Shown here piece by piece: positions 11,539 to 18,327 of a stretch of DNA of 64,000 bases (the stretch's first letter is position 1; every line of letters starts with the position of its first letter). The DNA is from an uncultured Pseudomonas sp. GTDB lineage: Bacteria > Pseudomonadota > Gammaproteobacteria > Pseudomonadales > Pseudomonadaceae. The notes below the pieces were generated by a model. That model saw only the letters and a list, made by a program, of their open reading frames with translations, searched no databases and had not been told where the DNA came from. The position numbers and the translations under genes are program-made. The DNA is taken from positions 1 to 64,000 of the forward strand of contig NZ_CAJYDW010000002.1 in the NCBI RefSeq assembly GCF_913774235.1, written 5' to 3'.

Positions 11539-12156
11539 ATGATGATTCGTGCGTACCTCAGGGCATCCACCGGCGACCAAGATGCCAACCGTGCCAGGGA
11601 AGCTCTCAAGACCTTCGCCAGTGAGGAAGGCCATAGAATTGCTGGCTACTACACTGAGAACGAATCAGGGGCCAAGCTGGAGCGCCCAGAGCTGTTCCGT
11701 CTCATCGATGACAGTGAGAGTGGGGACGTGCTGCTATTGGAGCAGGTTGACCGACTCGCTCGCCTCAACCAAAAGGATTGGGACACACTCAAGGACCGGC
11801 TCAGGGTCAAAGGGGTGTTGGTTGTCGCACTGGATTTACCAACGTCCCATCGCTTCCTAAAAAGTGGGGACCTAGATAACTTCGATGGCCGGATGCTCTC
11901 CGCTATCAATGGCATGATGCTGGATATGCTGGCTGCAATCGCCCGTAAGGACTACGAGGATCGCCGTAGGCGTCAGGCCGAGGGTGTAGAGAAGGCAAAG
12001 GCCGCTGGTGTCTATAAGGGACGTCCAGTGGATGACGTACTACACAAGAAAATCATGATCCTACTTGGAGAAGGGAAATCCATTCGCAACGTGGCGTCAC
12101 TGCTGGGCTGCTCCACTGCCACAGTTCAAAGGGTCAGAGGCCGAATCGCTTCTTAA
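11539..12156 (+). CDS. Serine recombinase (resolvase/invertase family)
   Basis: 205 aa. The N-terminal catalytic domain carries the active serine in YLRASTGDQ (Ser10) and the conserved ERPELFRLID and QVDRLARL blocks. A C-terminal helix-turn-helix (about 165-200, GKSIRNVASLLGCSTATVQ) resembles Hin-type DNA-binding domains. Such enzymes resolve multimers or invert DNA. The ATG at 11539 is preferred over a TTG at 11506 because homologues begin a few residues before the YxRxS motif and AGGA precedes it. Repeats directly upstream could be its target. The last 23 bp overlap the convergent gene at 12134. Confidence 0.85.
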   Translation: MMIRAYLRASTGDQDANRAREALKTFASEEGHRIAGYYTENESGAKLERPELFRLIDDSESGDVLLLEQVDRLARLNQKDWDTLKDRLRVKGVLVVALDLPTSHRFLKSGDLDNFDGRMLSAINGMMLDMLAAIARKDYEDRRRRQAEGVEKAKAAGVYKGRPVDDVLHKKIMILLGEGKSIRNVASLLGCSTATVQRVRGRIAS

Positions 12157-12448
12157 GCACGCTAAGGGTGCTGCTCTCTTCCTTCTGAGCTGGCTTAGCT
12201 TCTGCTGGGCTGGCTTTCTTCTTTTTAAGGATATCGATAGTACTCATCAGGGAGGCTATCGTTCCCTTCTGCTGCTGGAGCTGAGCCTGCTGCTTCACAA
12301 TCAATTCCTTCTGCTGGCGAATCAGCACCAAGGCTTTGTCTAGGCCTCTATCGCTATCACTGGTGACACTAGCCACCACCTCTGCCACTTCGCCTACCTC
12401 TAGGGCTTTGAAGCCCCTTCCAGTTAGTCTGTTTAGAATTGCCATCAT
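12134..12448 (-). CDS. Small coiled-coil protein, unknown function
   Basis: 104 aa, not recognised. A helical segment (about residues 35-78, rich in K, Q, L and I: RQQKELIVKQQAQLQQQKG) predicts a coiled coil, followed by a Lys/Ala/Pro linker and a basic tail KKRFGL. It is the last of three minus-strand genes (13277 to 12134), 8 bp after the HTH gene, and its 3' end overlaps the recombinase. It could be an oligomeric regulator or partition-type accessory protein; this is a guess. Confidence 0.6.
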   Translation of the reverse strand: MMAILNRLTGRGFKALEVGEVAEVVASVTSDSDRGLDKALVLIRQQKELIVKQQAQLQQQKGTIASLMSTIDILKKKKASPAEAKPAQKEESSTLSVLKKRFGL

Positions 12449-12456
12449 TATTCTCC

Positions 12457-12726
12457 TTAGTGGATGGTTGAATTGATTTTCTTTCTTGTGATACGGGAGA
12501 TTGTTGGTCTACTAACTCCAAACCTCACGCTTAGCTCTTTCTGACTCATGCCCTGAGCGTAGAGACGTTGTACGTCCAGTTGCTGGGCCATAGAGAGCTT
12601 GCACGGTCTGTAGTGGGGTTTCTGAGCTTTCTCAAGCTGCTCTATGGTCTTGAGCAACACTCCTAGAGAGAGCGTAAGGGATACGCTCACTGTGTCGTTA
12701 TCGACGTAGGTAATACTGGTCTTCAT
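12457..12726 (-). CDS. Small HTH protein with Hin-like DNA-binding domain
   Basis: 89 aa. The C-terminal half (about residues 42-85) reads like a Hin/resolvase-type helix-turn-helix: LSMAQQLDVQRLYAQGMSQ followed by KELSVRFGVSRPTISRITRKK. The N-terminal half lacks any catalytic serine-recombinase motif, so this is a DNA-binding protein and not a recombinase. It is in the middle of a three-gene minus-strand operon, 20 bp after the 176-aa gene. A role as the element's own repressor or activator is plausible. Confidence 0.7.
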   Translation of the reverse strand: MKTSITYVDNDTVSVSLTLSLGVLLKTIEQLEKAQKPHYRPCKLSMAQQLDVQRLYAQGMSQKELSVRFGVSRPTISRITRKKINSTIH

Positions 12727-12746
12727 TTTGTTTATCCTATTGATTT

Positions 12747-13277
12747 TTATAGTGATTTCATCTCAAGAGCTAGCTTGATGGCTTGCTCACGGAGCTTGGC
12801 TTCTTTTGCTGCTTGCTTCTCTTCTGCTTCAATGCGGGATTCCTGTACAGCAAACTCACCACACATCTCTGCATACTCCTCACGCTCTTTGCGCAGTGAT
12901 TCGTAGTATGAGGCGGTGGTCTCTACTATGACTTGCTCCAGCTCAGCAGCTTGCTGTGCCTCAGGTTTAGAAATTGCGATTTCTGTGTGCCCGTAGTGAG
13001 TGATGATCGGAAACATATCAGGGTGCAGCCGGTATCCATCGAGAATAAGGGTTTGCAAGTTTCGCAAGAAAGTATATGGATTCTCTCCGTAGCACCGGTG
13101 TACAGACGAAAAACTATTCTTAGCAGACTGCACCCATGCATCAAGTGTCTCTTGAGAAAACTCACAGGCTAGCTTTTTTGCAGTTAGTTGGTCTTTGGTG
13201 ATTTTGGCAGGTTCCGTTTCAGGTTTCGGTTCGACACGGTGTGTAACGAATGGGTGAACGCTTAATGTTGTACTCAT
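12747..13277 (-). CDS. Hypothetical protein, first gene of the element's small operon
   Basis: 176 aa, not recognised. An N-terminal Pro/Thr/Lys-rich stretch is followed by a compact region with aromatic residues (FLRNLQTLILDGYRLHPDMF, about residues 68-87). The C-terminal third is a charged helix (about 120-172, Glu/Lys/Ala-rich) predicted as coiled coil. It begins behind an unusual structured leader with two terminator-like hairpins and a consensus promoter. Good codon phasing and a clear ATG support it being real. Confidence 0.65.
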   Translation of the reverse strand: MSTTLSVHPFVTHRVEPKPETEPAKITKDQLTAKKLACEFSQETLDAWVQSAKNSFSSVHRCYGENPYTFLRNLQTLILDGYRLHPDMFPIITHYGHTEIAISKPEAQQAAELEQVIVETTASYYESLRKEREEYAEMCGEFAVQESRIEAEEKQAAKEAKLREQAIKLALEMKSL

Positions 13278-13310
13278 TTTAAATACCTCTGTTTGTGTTT
13301 GGTTGGAAGA

Positions 13311-13374
13311 ATAAAAGACCCACAGTCAAGCCGTCCCTATATGACAGGTAGAGGAAGGAAGCTGACTGTAGGGG
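13311..13374 (-). terminator. Terminator-like hairpin in the leader of the 13277 operon
   Basis: On the minus strand CCCCTACAGTCAGC (13374-13361) pairs with GCTTGACTGTGGG (13331-13319; one bulge on each arm) and is followed by TCTTTTATT, only 34 nt upstream of the ATG at 13277. Together with the hairpin at 13422-13460 it suggests transcription attenuation of this operon. Confidence 0.5.
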
Positions 13375-13421
13375 TGTATAGACGGAGATCGCTAGATGAG
13401 CTAACTAATGGCTATACGAAC

Positions 13422-13460
13422 AAAAGACCAACTAACTGGAGAGGAGCTAGTTGGTCTTTT
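13422..13460. terminator. Perfect 13-bp bidirectional hairpin
   Basis: AAAAGACCAACTA (13422-13434) pairs perfectly with TAGTTGGTCTTTT (13448-13460) around a 13-nt loop. With the A/T ends it looks like a terminator on either strand. It lies between the minus-strand promoter at 13516-13544 and the second hairpin at 13311-13374. Confidence 0.65.
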
Positions 13461-13515
13461 AGAAATCTTGGGAGGGGTGCGGCTAGAAATAAAACTTCTT
13501 TGTACCACTCTATAA

Positions 13516-13544
13516 ATGATACACCCGAAGTGCAAATTTGTCAA
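13516..13544 (-). promoter_or_regulatory. Consensus sigma-70 promoter for the 13277-12134 operon
   Basis: Minus strand: TTGACA (13544-13539), 17-bp spacer, TATCAT (13521-13516), then TAGAGTGGTA (13512-13503). The same 10-mer follows a TTGACA at 17610-17615. The remaining gap, 13561-13793, is AT-rich with a near-palindrome around 13637-13665 and no convincing gene. Confidence 0.65.
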
Positions 13545-13793
13545 GTAAAAGTTGCGCCTTAGTTTCGACTTTCGAAATACCTTCTGAAATAACCAACAGC
13601 ATGTAGGGAGTGTTTGGACACATTAGCAATCGCAATAATAATTGATAATTTATTGTTATTTGAAGCATGCTAAATCCCTCTAGCCTGTGTCAATACTGAG
13701 TTTATTTAATTTAATTCTTAGAAAACAGTGAACAATGTGTAATTTGAGGAATTAGCTTAACCCTCTCATCATCCCTTTCAGTAATGAAAATAC

Positions 13794-14405
13794 TCATTCT
13801 TGTTCCTCTTCATCGCCCCAGTCAAAGCGTTTGTTATAGAGATCTTTAAAACGCTGCCAGGGGGTCTGTGGTATTTTGTCTAATCTAATTTCTTCTTTGA
13901 GCGCTTGATAAGTAGGGTTGCCTAGCATTGTTGCTTTAGATGCTAGCGAGTATTGCTTGCTTTTATATTCTTTGAGATCTTCATGTAGCGACTTATATTC
14001 TTCATCTATATATCCTTGCGCTCTAAGTTTTTGCATTTCAGAAGATATAAAGGTTAGGCTAAAGTTTATATTGGAGATTTCTAAGCATTTTTTATAAAAC
14101 TCCTCTATGTCCTTAGCCAATGAGTCATTCACATATAGATAAAGTGTGCGTGAGTGCTCATGAAATCCTATGACTTGATCCTTGGTTATTAAATGGTTAC
14201 TCATTTGAAAATTTATGAAGAGCTGCTGAAAGGCAATAAATAATTCTCTGCGGTATGTGTGTAGTTGAATGTTATTGGCTCTCTGCGCAGCTTCAGCAGA
14301 AGCCTTCGCCCATGCTAGAGCAAACAGTGATACTCCTAGCGCTACCACAGCAGCGACGGCAGCCACCACAGTTGCAATTGCACTTACCCAATCTGCTCCA
14401 GGCAT
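13794..14405 (-). CDS. Membrane-anchored helical protein, unknown function
   Basis: 203 aa. One N-terminal transmembrane helix (about residues 8-32, IATVVAAVAAVVALGVSLFA) is followed by a mainly helical cytoplasmic or periplasmic region with many charged and aromatic residues, and a very acidic C-terminus (DWGDEEEQE). Not recognised. It starts 3 bp after the stop of the 86-aa gene, so the two form a two-gene unit. Single-pass proteins of this size on satellites and prophages are often exclusion or defence functions; that is inference from context only. Confidence 0.65.
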   Translation of the reverse strand: MPGADWVSAIATVVAAVAAVVALGVSLFALAWAKASAEAAQRANNIQLHTYRRELFIAFQQLFINFQMSNHLITKDQVIGFHEHSRTLYLYVNDSLAKDIEEFYKKCLEISNINFSLTFISSEMQKLRAQGYIDEEYKSLHEDLKEYKSKQYSLASKATMLGNPTYQALKEEIRLDKIPQTPWQRFKDLYNKRFDWGDEEEQE

Positions 14406-14408
14406 GCT

Positions 14409-14669
14409 TTACAAACTCTTATTCCCAAAATTCTGATAGATAGCACATATCACAGGTTTTCTCCACCCTCCAAATTGCGAGGCCACTAGGTTGTGGTCGT
14501 CTCTTGTCCATGCACTCTCATCGGGTATTCCGCTTTCCAACATTCGTACATACAGGGACAACTGGTCCTCTGGCATTGTGTGATAGGCTTTCAACAATCT
14601 ATCTTCAACTTCAATTGTGCTTAAATTCAGTTTTTTAGCAATTGCTGCTATCCATTCTCTGTGTGTCAT
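14409..14669 (-). CDS. Small protein, partner of the 203-aa membrane protein
   Basis: 86 aa, not recognised. The ATG at 14669 (MTHREWIAAIAKKL) is preceded by GGAG 8 nt upstream, so it is preferred to the GTG at 14711. The N-terminal part reads as a short helical bundle (IAKKLNLSTIEVEDRLLKAY), followed by a conserved-looking WTRDDHNLVASQFGGWRKP segment. Soluble. It is encoded immediately before the membrane protein and probably co-translated with it. Confidence 0.6.
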   Translation of the reverse strand: MTHREWIAAIAKKLNLSTIEVEDRLLKAYHTMPEDQLSLYVRMLESGIPDESAWTRDDHNLVASQFGGWRKPVICAIYQNFGNKSL

Positions 14670-14724
14670 TGGTGGTTCTCCATATTTAGTTGAGGGTGGG
14701 CGAGAGACCACGCCATAGATGTAT

Positions 14725-14750
14725 TTAAAACGCTCTAAGAGCCTCTGTGT
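14725..14750. repeat. Copy A of a dispersed ~25-nt motif
   Basis: TTAAAACGCTCTAAGAGCC plus TCTGTG resembles 16125-16155. Here it contains the hairpin GCTCT-A-AGAGC and sits between divergent genes (14669 minus, 14827 plus). Confidence 0.45.
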
Positions 14751-14826
14751 TAAACGATAAAGGTGTGAGCTATACTACCCCATAAGGTGGCTTGATTTTA
14801 TTGCGTAAACGTAAGGATAGGTCGAA

Positions 14827-15366
14827 ATGGATGTAGATAAGATAGGGCAGTTATTAGAAGAGTCGAAAGGGGCGGATGTAGGATTTTATTTGCTGCTTGG
14901 ATTTTCGTGCGTTTGCCCAGGCTTCCTTGTTTTGTTTACTTACAGGCCCGATATCGTCCAAAATTACGACCTCAGTAAGCTAATACTGTTCTGTATTTCC
15001 ATAAGTGGGTTGAGTGTGGTTTTGTTTTTAACGCATATCTGGATGTGTGCGCTTTTAAGTGGGGGTCAACTTTCAGTTAGAGTGAGCATTCTAATGGCGT
15101 CATCTCTTTCCACAGTGATGATGGTCCTATCGCTCAAATCTCCTGATTTTCGATTTTACGCCTTTTCCCTGCAATTCTATTGGGGATTAACTGGCTTCAT
15201 AGCATCAATTGTAATTGCGTCAGGTAAGCCATGGTATTTGAGATTCATATTCAACTATGGTGCGCTTATGTTTCTTCTCGTAATCCTTAGCCTTGCCGAG
15301 CAAATTACCGCTAAGGAATTCTTCCAGTCCGCTACGGGGCCTTGGTTGAAACATGTGTTTGAGTAG
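14827..15366 (+). CDS. Multi-pass membrane protein, unknown function
   Basis: 179 aa with about five predicted transmembrane helices: about residues 18-37, 50-70, 80-100, 112-130 and 135-155. No catalytic motif is seen. A short charged N-terminus (MDVDKIGQLLEESKGADVG) precedes the first helix. It is divergent from the 203/86-aa pair and could act with it. I do not recognise the family; a holin or an exclusion protein is conceivable but unsupported. Confidence 0.65.
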   Translation: MDVDKIGQLLEESKGADVGFYLLLGFSCVCPGFLVLFTYRPDIVQNYDLSKLILFCISISGLSVVLFLTHIWMCALLSGGQLSVRVSILMASSLSTVMMVLSLKSPDFRFYAFSLQFYWGLTGFIASIVIASGKPWYLRFIFNYGALMFLLVILSLAEQITAKEFFQSATGPWLKHVFE

Positions 15367-15464
15367 AGCGCTAATCGGATGCGCCGTCCGTCGCCCCTGA
15401 GCTTGCTGGCTGAGCATTCTGCCACTACTGTACGCATAGACAGTATCTGTAGGACGCTTCAGCC

Positions 15465-15965
15465 ATGCACCGCTTCTCTGACCACTCTGAAGACCTGGAC
15501 ACCTTCGAGCACCAGCAGGAGCTTTTCCAGCCCTGTCAGTTGCGGTATGCAAAGAACGCCATCGACCTGCTCAACGACGAGCTTTCCTTTGCTCATGAGT
15601 TGATCGCTCGGTATCAAAGGGATGGCCTCAAGCTCCTGGCCCAGCATGACGAGATGAGGGCAGAGGTGAAGCGCCTCAGAGGCGAGCTGATGGCTTGGAC
15701 TCAGTACAAGATCACCTGCCATACGTCAGGCACAGCGCTAGCCAATCGCTTCCTGCCAGTGCTTCCAGAGCACCAAGCTCAAAGAAATTTTGAGGCAATC
15801 GTTGGGAGCATGGCGGATGCGAAGCGGGAGATTGATAGTTTGAGGAAGGCCCTGTATTCCAAAGATATGGAGATACAGGCGCTCAAATCTCAGATTCTTT
15901 ATTTATCTTCTAGTACGTCTGTTAGGCACTCGATGAACTCGTCATCATCAAGCAATCCGTCATAG
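15465..15965 (+). CDS. Coiled-coil hypothetical protein
   Basis: 166 aa. Two helical stretches (about residues 30-78 and 112-146, with heptad-like Leu/Ile spacing, for example EIDSLRKALYSKDMEIQALK) and a Ser/Asn-rich tail (SSSTSVRHSMNSSSSSNPS). No enzymatic motif. Its last 67 bp overlap an antisense 57-aa ORF with a good ribosome site, so either the tail or the antisense gene may be spurious. Confidence 0.5.
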   Translation: MHRFSDHSEDLDTFEHQQELFQPCQLRYAKNAIDLLNDELSFAHELIARYQRDGLKLLAQHDEMRAEVKRLRGELMAWTQYKITCHTSGTALANRFLPVLPEHQAQRNFEAIVGSMADAKREIDSLRKALYSKDMEIQALKSQILYLSSSTSVRHSMNSSSSSNPS

Positions 15966-16072
15966 TGCATGGCGACCAAGCTGATGAGCCTATTGCACAA
16001 AGCTTGGGCGCTAGTGTCGTTTGCCCTGGCTCTATCAAGGAGCCAGTGATACCTTTCGAAAATGATTTTCAT
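15899..16072 (-). CDS. 57-aa small protein
   Basis: Short ORF starting ATG at 16072, preceded by GAGGAAATTAACT, a good ribosome binding site. The product begins MKIIFERYHWLLDRARANDT and is acidic at the C-terminus (LLDDDEFIECLTDVLEDK). It looks like a small helical protein and is not recognised. It is convergent with the 166-aa gene (67-bp overlap) and lies downstream of the Rep-like gene on the same strand, after the terminator-like motif near 16125-16155. Confidence 0.5.
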   Translation of the reverse strand: MKIIFERYHWLLDRARANDTSAQALCNRLISLVAMHYDGLLDDDEFIECLTDVLEDK

Positions 16073-16124
16073 AGTTAATTTCCTCTTGTTTATTTATCAA
16101 GGCACAGAATAACGCTAGAGATAC

Positions 16125-16155
16125 GTTAAAAACGCTCTACAAGCCTCTCTGTGAG
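16125..16155. terminator. Copy B of the dispersed motif, terminator-like
   Basis: GTTAAAAACGCTCTACAAGC is followed by CTC-TCTGT-GAG and GTTTTTAG. The CCTC/GAGG hairpin plus the T-run can terminate on the plus strand; the A-run on the other side gives a weaker one on the minus strand, after the Rep-like gene. It resembles copy A at 14725-14750. Confidence 0.45.
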
Positions 16156-16216
16156 GTTTTTAGGGGTAAGGTAATGCGATGGTACTGGGGTAGGCTTTGA
16201 AGGCCCTTAAAGCGCT

Positions 16217-16987
16217 TTATATGGCGTCCTGTAGTTTCCAGGCTGGATCATACGGAATGAAGTATTCGATACCGCCTAGAGTGAAGTGGAAGTTATCAAC
16301 GATCACTCCACCTTTCCCATCCAGCCAAGCTAAAAACTCGTCGGAGTGCTGGCCAGTTATCTTATAAAACTTCGCTGGATAGTCTGAGAAGTAATCGCCA
16401 GCATAAACCTTCGATGGGTCTCTGACAGAAGCAGGAGCCGGGATAGGTACTGGAGCATGCTCTATAAACACAACTTCAGATTCTCCTTCCCAATCATTTT
16501 CCTCAATCACTGCTACAGACTCGCTATAAAGCTCCAGAGGGGCCTTAGATTCAACGATCTCCTCTAACCCCTGGCATGGGTGTAGGGTAATAGGAGAGAC
16601 GCTCTTAGGCGCCTTCTGAGAGGCTTTAGGAGCATCAACTAATGTCAGGGAATGAATCTGTACGTAGACGTTGTTCTCAAACCTCCCGTTCTTTCTCTTT
16701 TCCACTACAAAAATTCCATGCTCTAGAAACTTGGCAATGATCTTGCCAACAGTGTTTCGATGGAGCCCTAAAGCATCAGCAACGTCAGACTGACTGTCAT
16801 AATACTGCCCATTGTCCTTGGTGAAGAAGGTAAATCTATCTTTCATCCATGAATAGACGGATTTGGAAGTGAGGTCTATATCTACAGCTTTTCCAGTTGA
16901 CAGGCTGAGATAATATTTGGCCTTAAGAATATTCTTAGGTACTTGAAGGAATTGCTCTACATTCTTTTGTTTGTCTTCGTTTGTCAT
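16217..16987 (-). CDS. Winged-helix Rep-like protein
   Basis: 256 aa. The N-terminal domain (about residues 12-112) has a helix-turn-helix typical of plasmid and phage replication or primosome-type proteins: DSQSDVADALGLHRNTVGKI followed by a wing (FVVEKRKNGRFENN). It is preceded by the conserved-looking VPKNILKAKYYLSLSTGKAV. The C-terminal half is Pro/Val/Glu-rich and then a small domain ending DPAWKLQDAI. The iteron-like array at 17185-17285 lies 198 bp upstream, so a replication-initiator or copy-control role is likely. A transcriptional regulator binding those repeats is the alternative. Confidence 0.6.
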   Translation of the reverse strand: MTNEDKQKNVEQFLQVPKNILKAKYYLSLSTGKAVDIDLTSKSVYSWMKDRFTFFTKDNGQYYDSQSDVADALGLHRNTVGKIIAKFLEHGIFVVEKRKNGRFENNVYVQIHSLTLVDAPKASQKAPKSVSPITLHPCQGLEEIVESKAPLELYSESVAVIEENDWEGESEVVFIEHAPVPIPAPASVRDPSKVYAGDYFSDYPAKFYKITGQHSDEFLAWLDGKGGVIVDNFHFTLGGIEYFIPYDPAWKLQDAI

Positions 16988-17289
16988 AATGTACTCCAGA
17001 TAAAATCATAGTTAATCCTCCCAGATTAGTTGATACAGATAATGTGCCAACACAGATTTAGGAGTGTCCAGATAGATCTCCTTGAAACTCTATAAATTTC
17101 TACACGGCTTCTTTACCTTTTTCTCTTATCAGTATTAGTATTTAGTATTATTTCTTTATCAGTGTTAGTAATCAGTATTACTACTGCACAAGGATTGTGC
17201 ATGGTACGTGCACAAGGAATGTGCATGGAGAAGGCTCTACGTGCATAGTATGTGTGCATGGTACGTGCACAAGGAATGTGCATGGACTA
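16988..17289. other. Putative replication origin: iteron-like array and AT-rich tract
   Basis: Three 20-bp units TGCACAAGGAATGTGCATGG (17185-17204 with one change, 17209-17228, 17266-17285), each an imperfect inverted repeat TGCACA/TGTGCA. A 34-bp perfect direct repeat covers 17196-17229 and 17253-17286 (period 57 bp). On the Rep side, 17120-17180 is AT-rich with repeated AGTATTA/AGTGTTAGTA words. Next to the winged-helix gene this is the layout of an iteron origin. It could also be the operator region of that gene. Confidence 0.6.
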
Positions 17290-17427
17290 TCACTTAATCA
17301 ACTCATATGTTGTGTTTCTAGATCGACGTAGCTTTGTGCGGCAACGGTCGGAACAGGTCTTACGGGTGAATCTTTTAGTTTCAATGTCTGCACCACAGAT
17401 GATGCACTGACGAATTACTACAGCCAC
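17290..17427 (-). CDS. 45-aa zinc-ribbon peptide
   Basis: The GTG at 17427 lies 7 nt after a perfect GGAGG, so it is preferred to the ATG at 17472. The product has CIICGAD and CSDRC (two Cys pairs about 15 residues apart), the spacing of a small treble-clef or zinc ribbon, and a very basic C-terminal region (RCRTKLRRSRN). Likely a nucleic-acid-binding peptide. It is encoded behind a structured leader and next to the iteron-like array. Confidence 0.6.
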   Translation of the reverse strand: MAVVIRQCIICGADIETKRFTRKTCSDRCRTKLRRSRNTTYELIK

Positions 17428-17497
17428 AGTTAGGCCTCCTTCGGTTAGGTGAAATTTAAATTTAAGTGACACAGTAAAATTATCTGGACTGAAAAAT

Positions 17498-17580
17498 GCC
17501 CACGACGAAAACTCTCAGAGAGAGTGCCGTGGGCTAATCGGAGATAATCGAGTGGCCGAGAGAAATCAGAAAAATCTGAT
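17498..17580 (-). promoter_or_regulatory. Structured leader upstream of the zinc-ribbon peptide
   Basis: Two hairpins: GCCCACG/CGTGGGC (17498-17504 with 17528-17534) enclosing ACTCTC/GAGAGT, and ATCAGA/TCTGAT (17565-17580). They lie between the minus-strand promoter at 17588-17615 and the GTG at 17427, mirroring the leader of the operon at 13277. Confidence 0.5.
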
Positions 17581-17587
17581 AGCTACC

Positions 17588-17615
17588 ACTCTATCACACA
17601 ATCTGTATATGTCAA
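17588..17615 (-). promoter_or_regulatory. Probable sigma-70 promoter
   Basis: Minus strand TTGACA (17615-17610), 16-bp spacer, TAGAGT (17593-17588), continuing as TAGAGTGGTA, the same 10-mer that follows the promoter at 13516-13544. Confidence 0.5.
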
Positions 17616-17644
17616 GAGGGTTGACCTAAAATAGTTAAAATATT

Positions 17645-17914
17645 TTACTTTCGCAGTACAGCGACAGGGCCACCACCTTTCAAGTAGAGCTTGAGAGGGC
17701 CTGAGCTAGCGGTAATTTCGAAGGGCTGACCCTTGGGCAACGGGAAACCATTGTTGCTGTCACTCGTTGGCGGAGTTGCGTCGACCCAGAATAGAATCTC
17801 AGCACACGATTTGTTGTAGAGGGTGAGAGCAGCGCCCTGAGGAATGGAGGTAGCCTCATAAACTTCTATCCATTGGTCTGACTTGGTAACGATATCAGGA
17901 GTCGATTGATTCAT
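17645..17914 (-). CDS. Small beta-rich protein, possibly virion-associated
   Basis: 89 aa, predicted mostly beta. The order WIEVYEATSIPQGAALTLYN, then NKSCAEILFWVDATPP and PLPKGQPFEITASSGP resembles small phage structural proteins in which a short jelly-roll-like fold ends near a Gly-rich loop. This is pattern resemblance from memory, not a search. It has its own leader upstream (AT-rich 17930-18130). If correct, it would be the second virion-type protein of the element. Confidence 0.55.
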   Translation of the reverse strand: MNQSTPDIVTKSDQWIEVYEATSIPQGAALTLYNKSCAEILFWVDATPPTSDSNNGFPLPKGQPFEITASSGPLKLYLKGGGPVAVLRK

Positions 17915-18327
17915 AGTGTATCCTTATATTTATTTTAGACGTAGAAATACACATCGCTTAGATATTAAGTAATGTATTTATTTAGTAGATTAATTAGTAG
18001 ATATATGGAATTTAATAAAGATATTAATAAGAATATTACTTAGATATTGGTATATTCTTTTATTATTAGTATTATCTCTTTAATTATTATATTAATTAGA
18101 AGAATAAAAATAACGAGTGTTCTAAAGTCTGTCAAGCTATTCTGATACCGATTGTCTGAAGCAGCTTGTTTTAACTTAAGCCCTCGTCAATTTATCTTAT
18201 TCTCTCCCAGGACTGGCTTTAGATGCGTTGTATAAAGCGCCTAAAACCTTTTATACAATGCGTTCTCCAGAAAGTAGGGGCATGGTAGCGGGTGGCCCTC
18301 AGCGGGCCTTGTACGCGATTTTAGAGG
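17915..18327. other. Long non-coding stretch: AT-rich tract and inverted repeat
   Basis: 413 bp without a gene. 17930-18130 is extremely AT-rich, with repeats such as CTTAGATATT (twice) and TTAATTA words. 18225-18262 is an inverted repeat (GCGTTGTATAAAG against CTTTTATACAATGCG, one extra base) downstream of the integrase on its strand, possibly its terminator or a protein-binding site. The AT tract could be an unwinding element, a segregation site or a packaging region. Confidence 0.5.

Noticed and set aside
13293-13562. 89-codon plus-strand open frame
   Set aside because: Covers the promoter and two hairpins of the minus-strand operon; no ribosome site; translation has no recognisable features.
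17185-17285. CRISPR array
   Set aside because: Three 20-bp palindromic units with spacings of 4 and 37 bp and no cas gene; an iteron-like array fits better.
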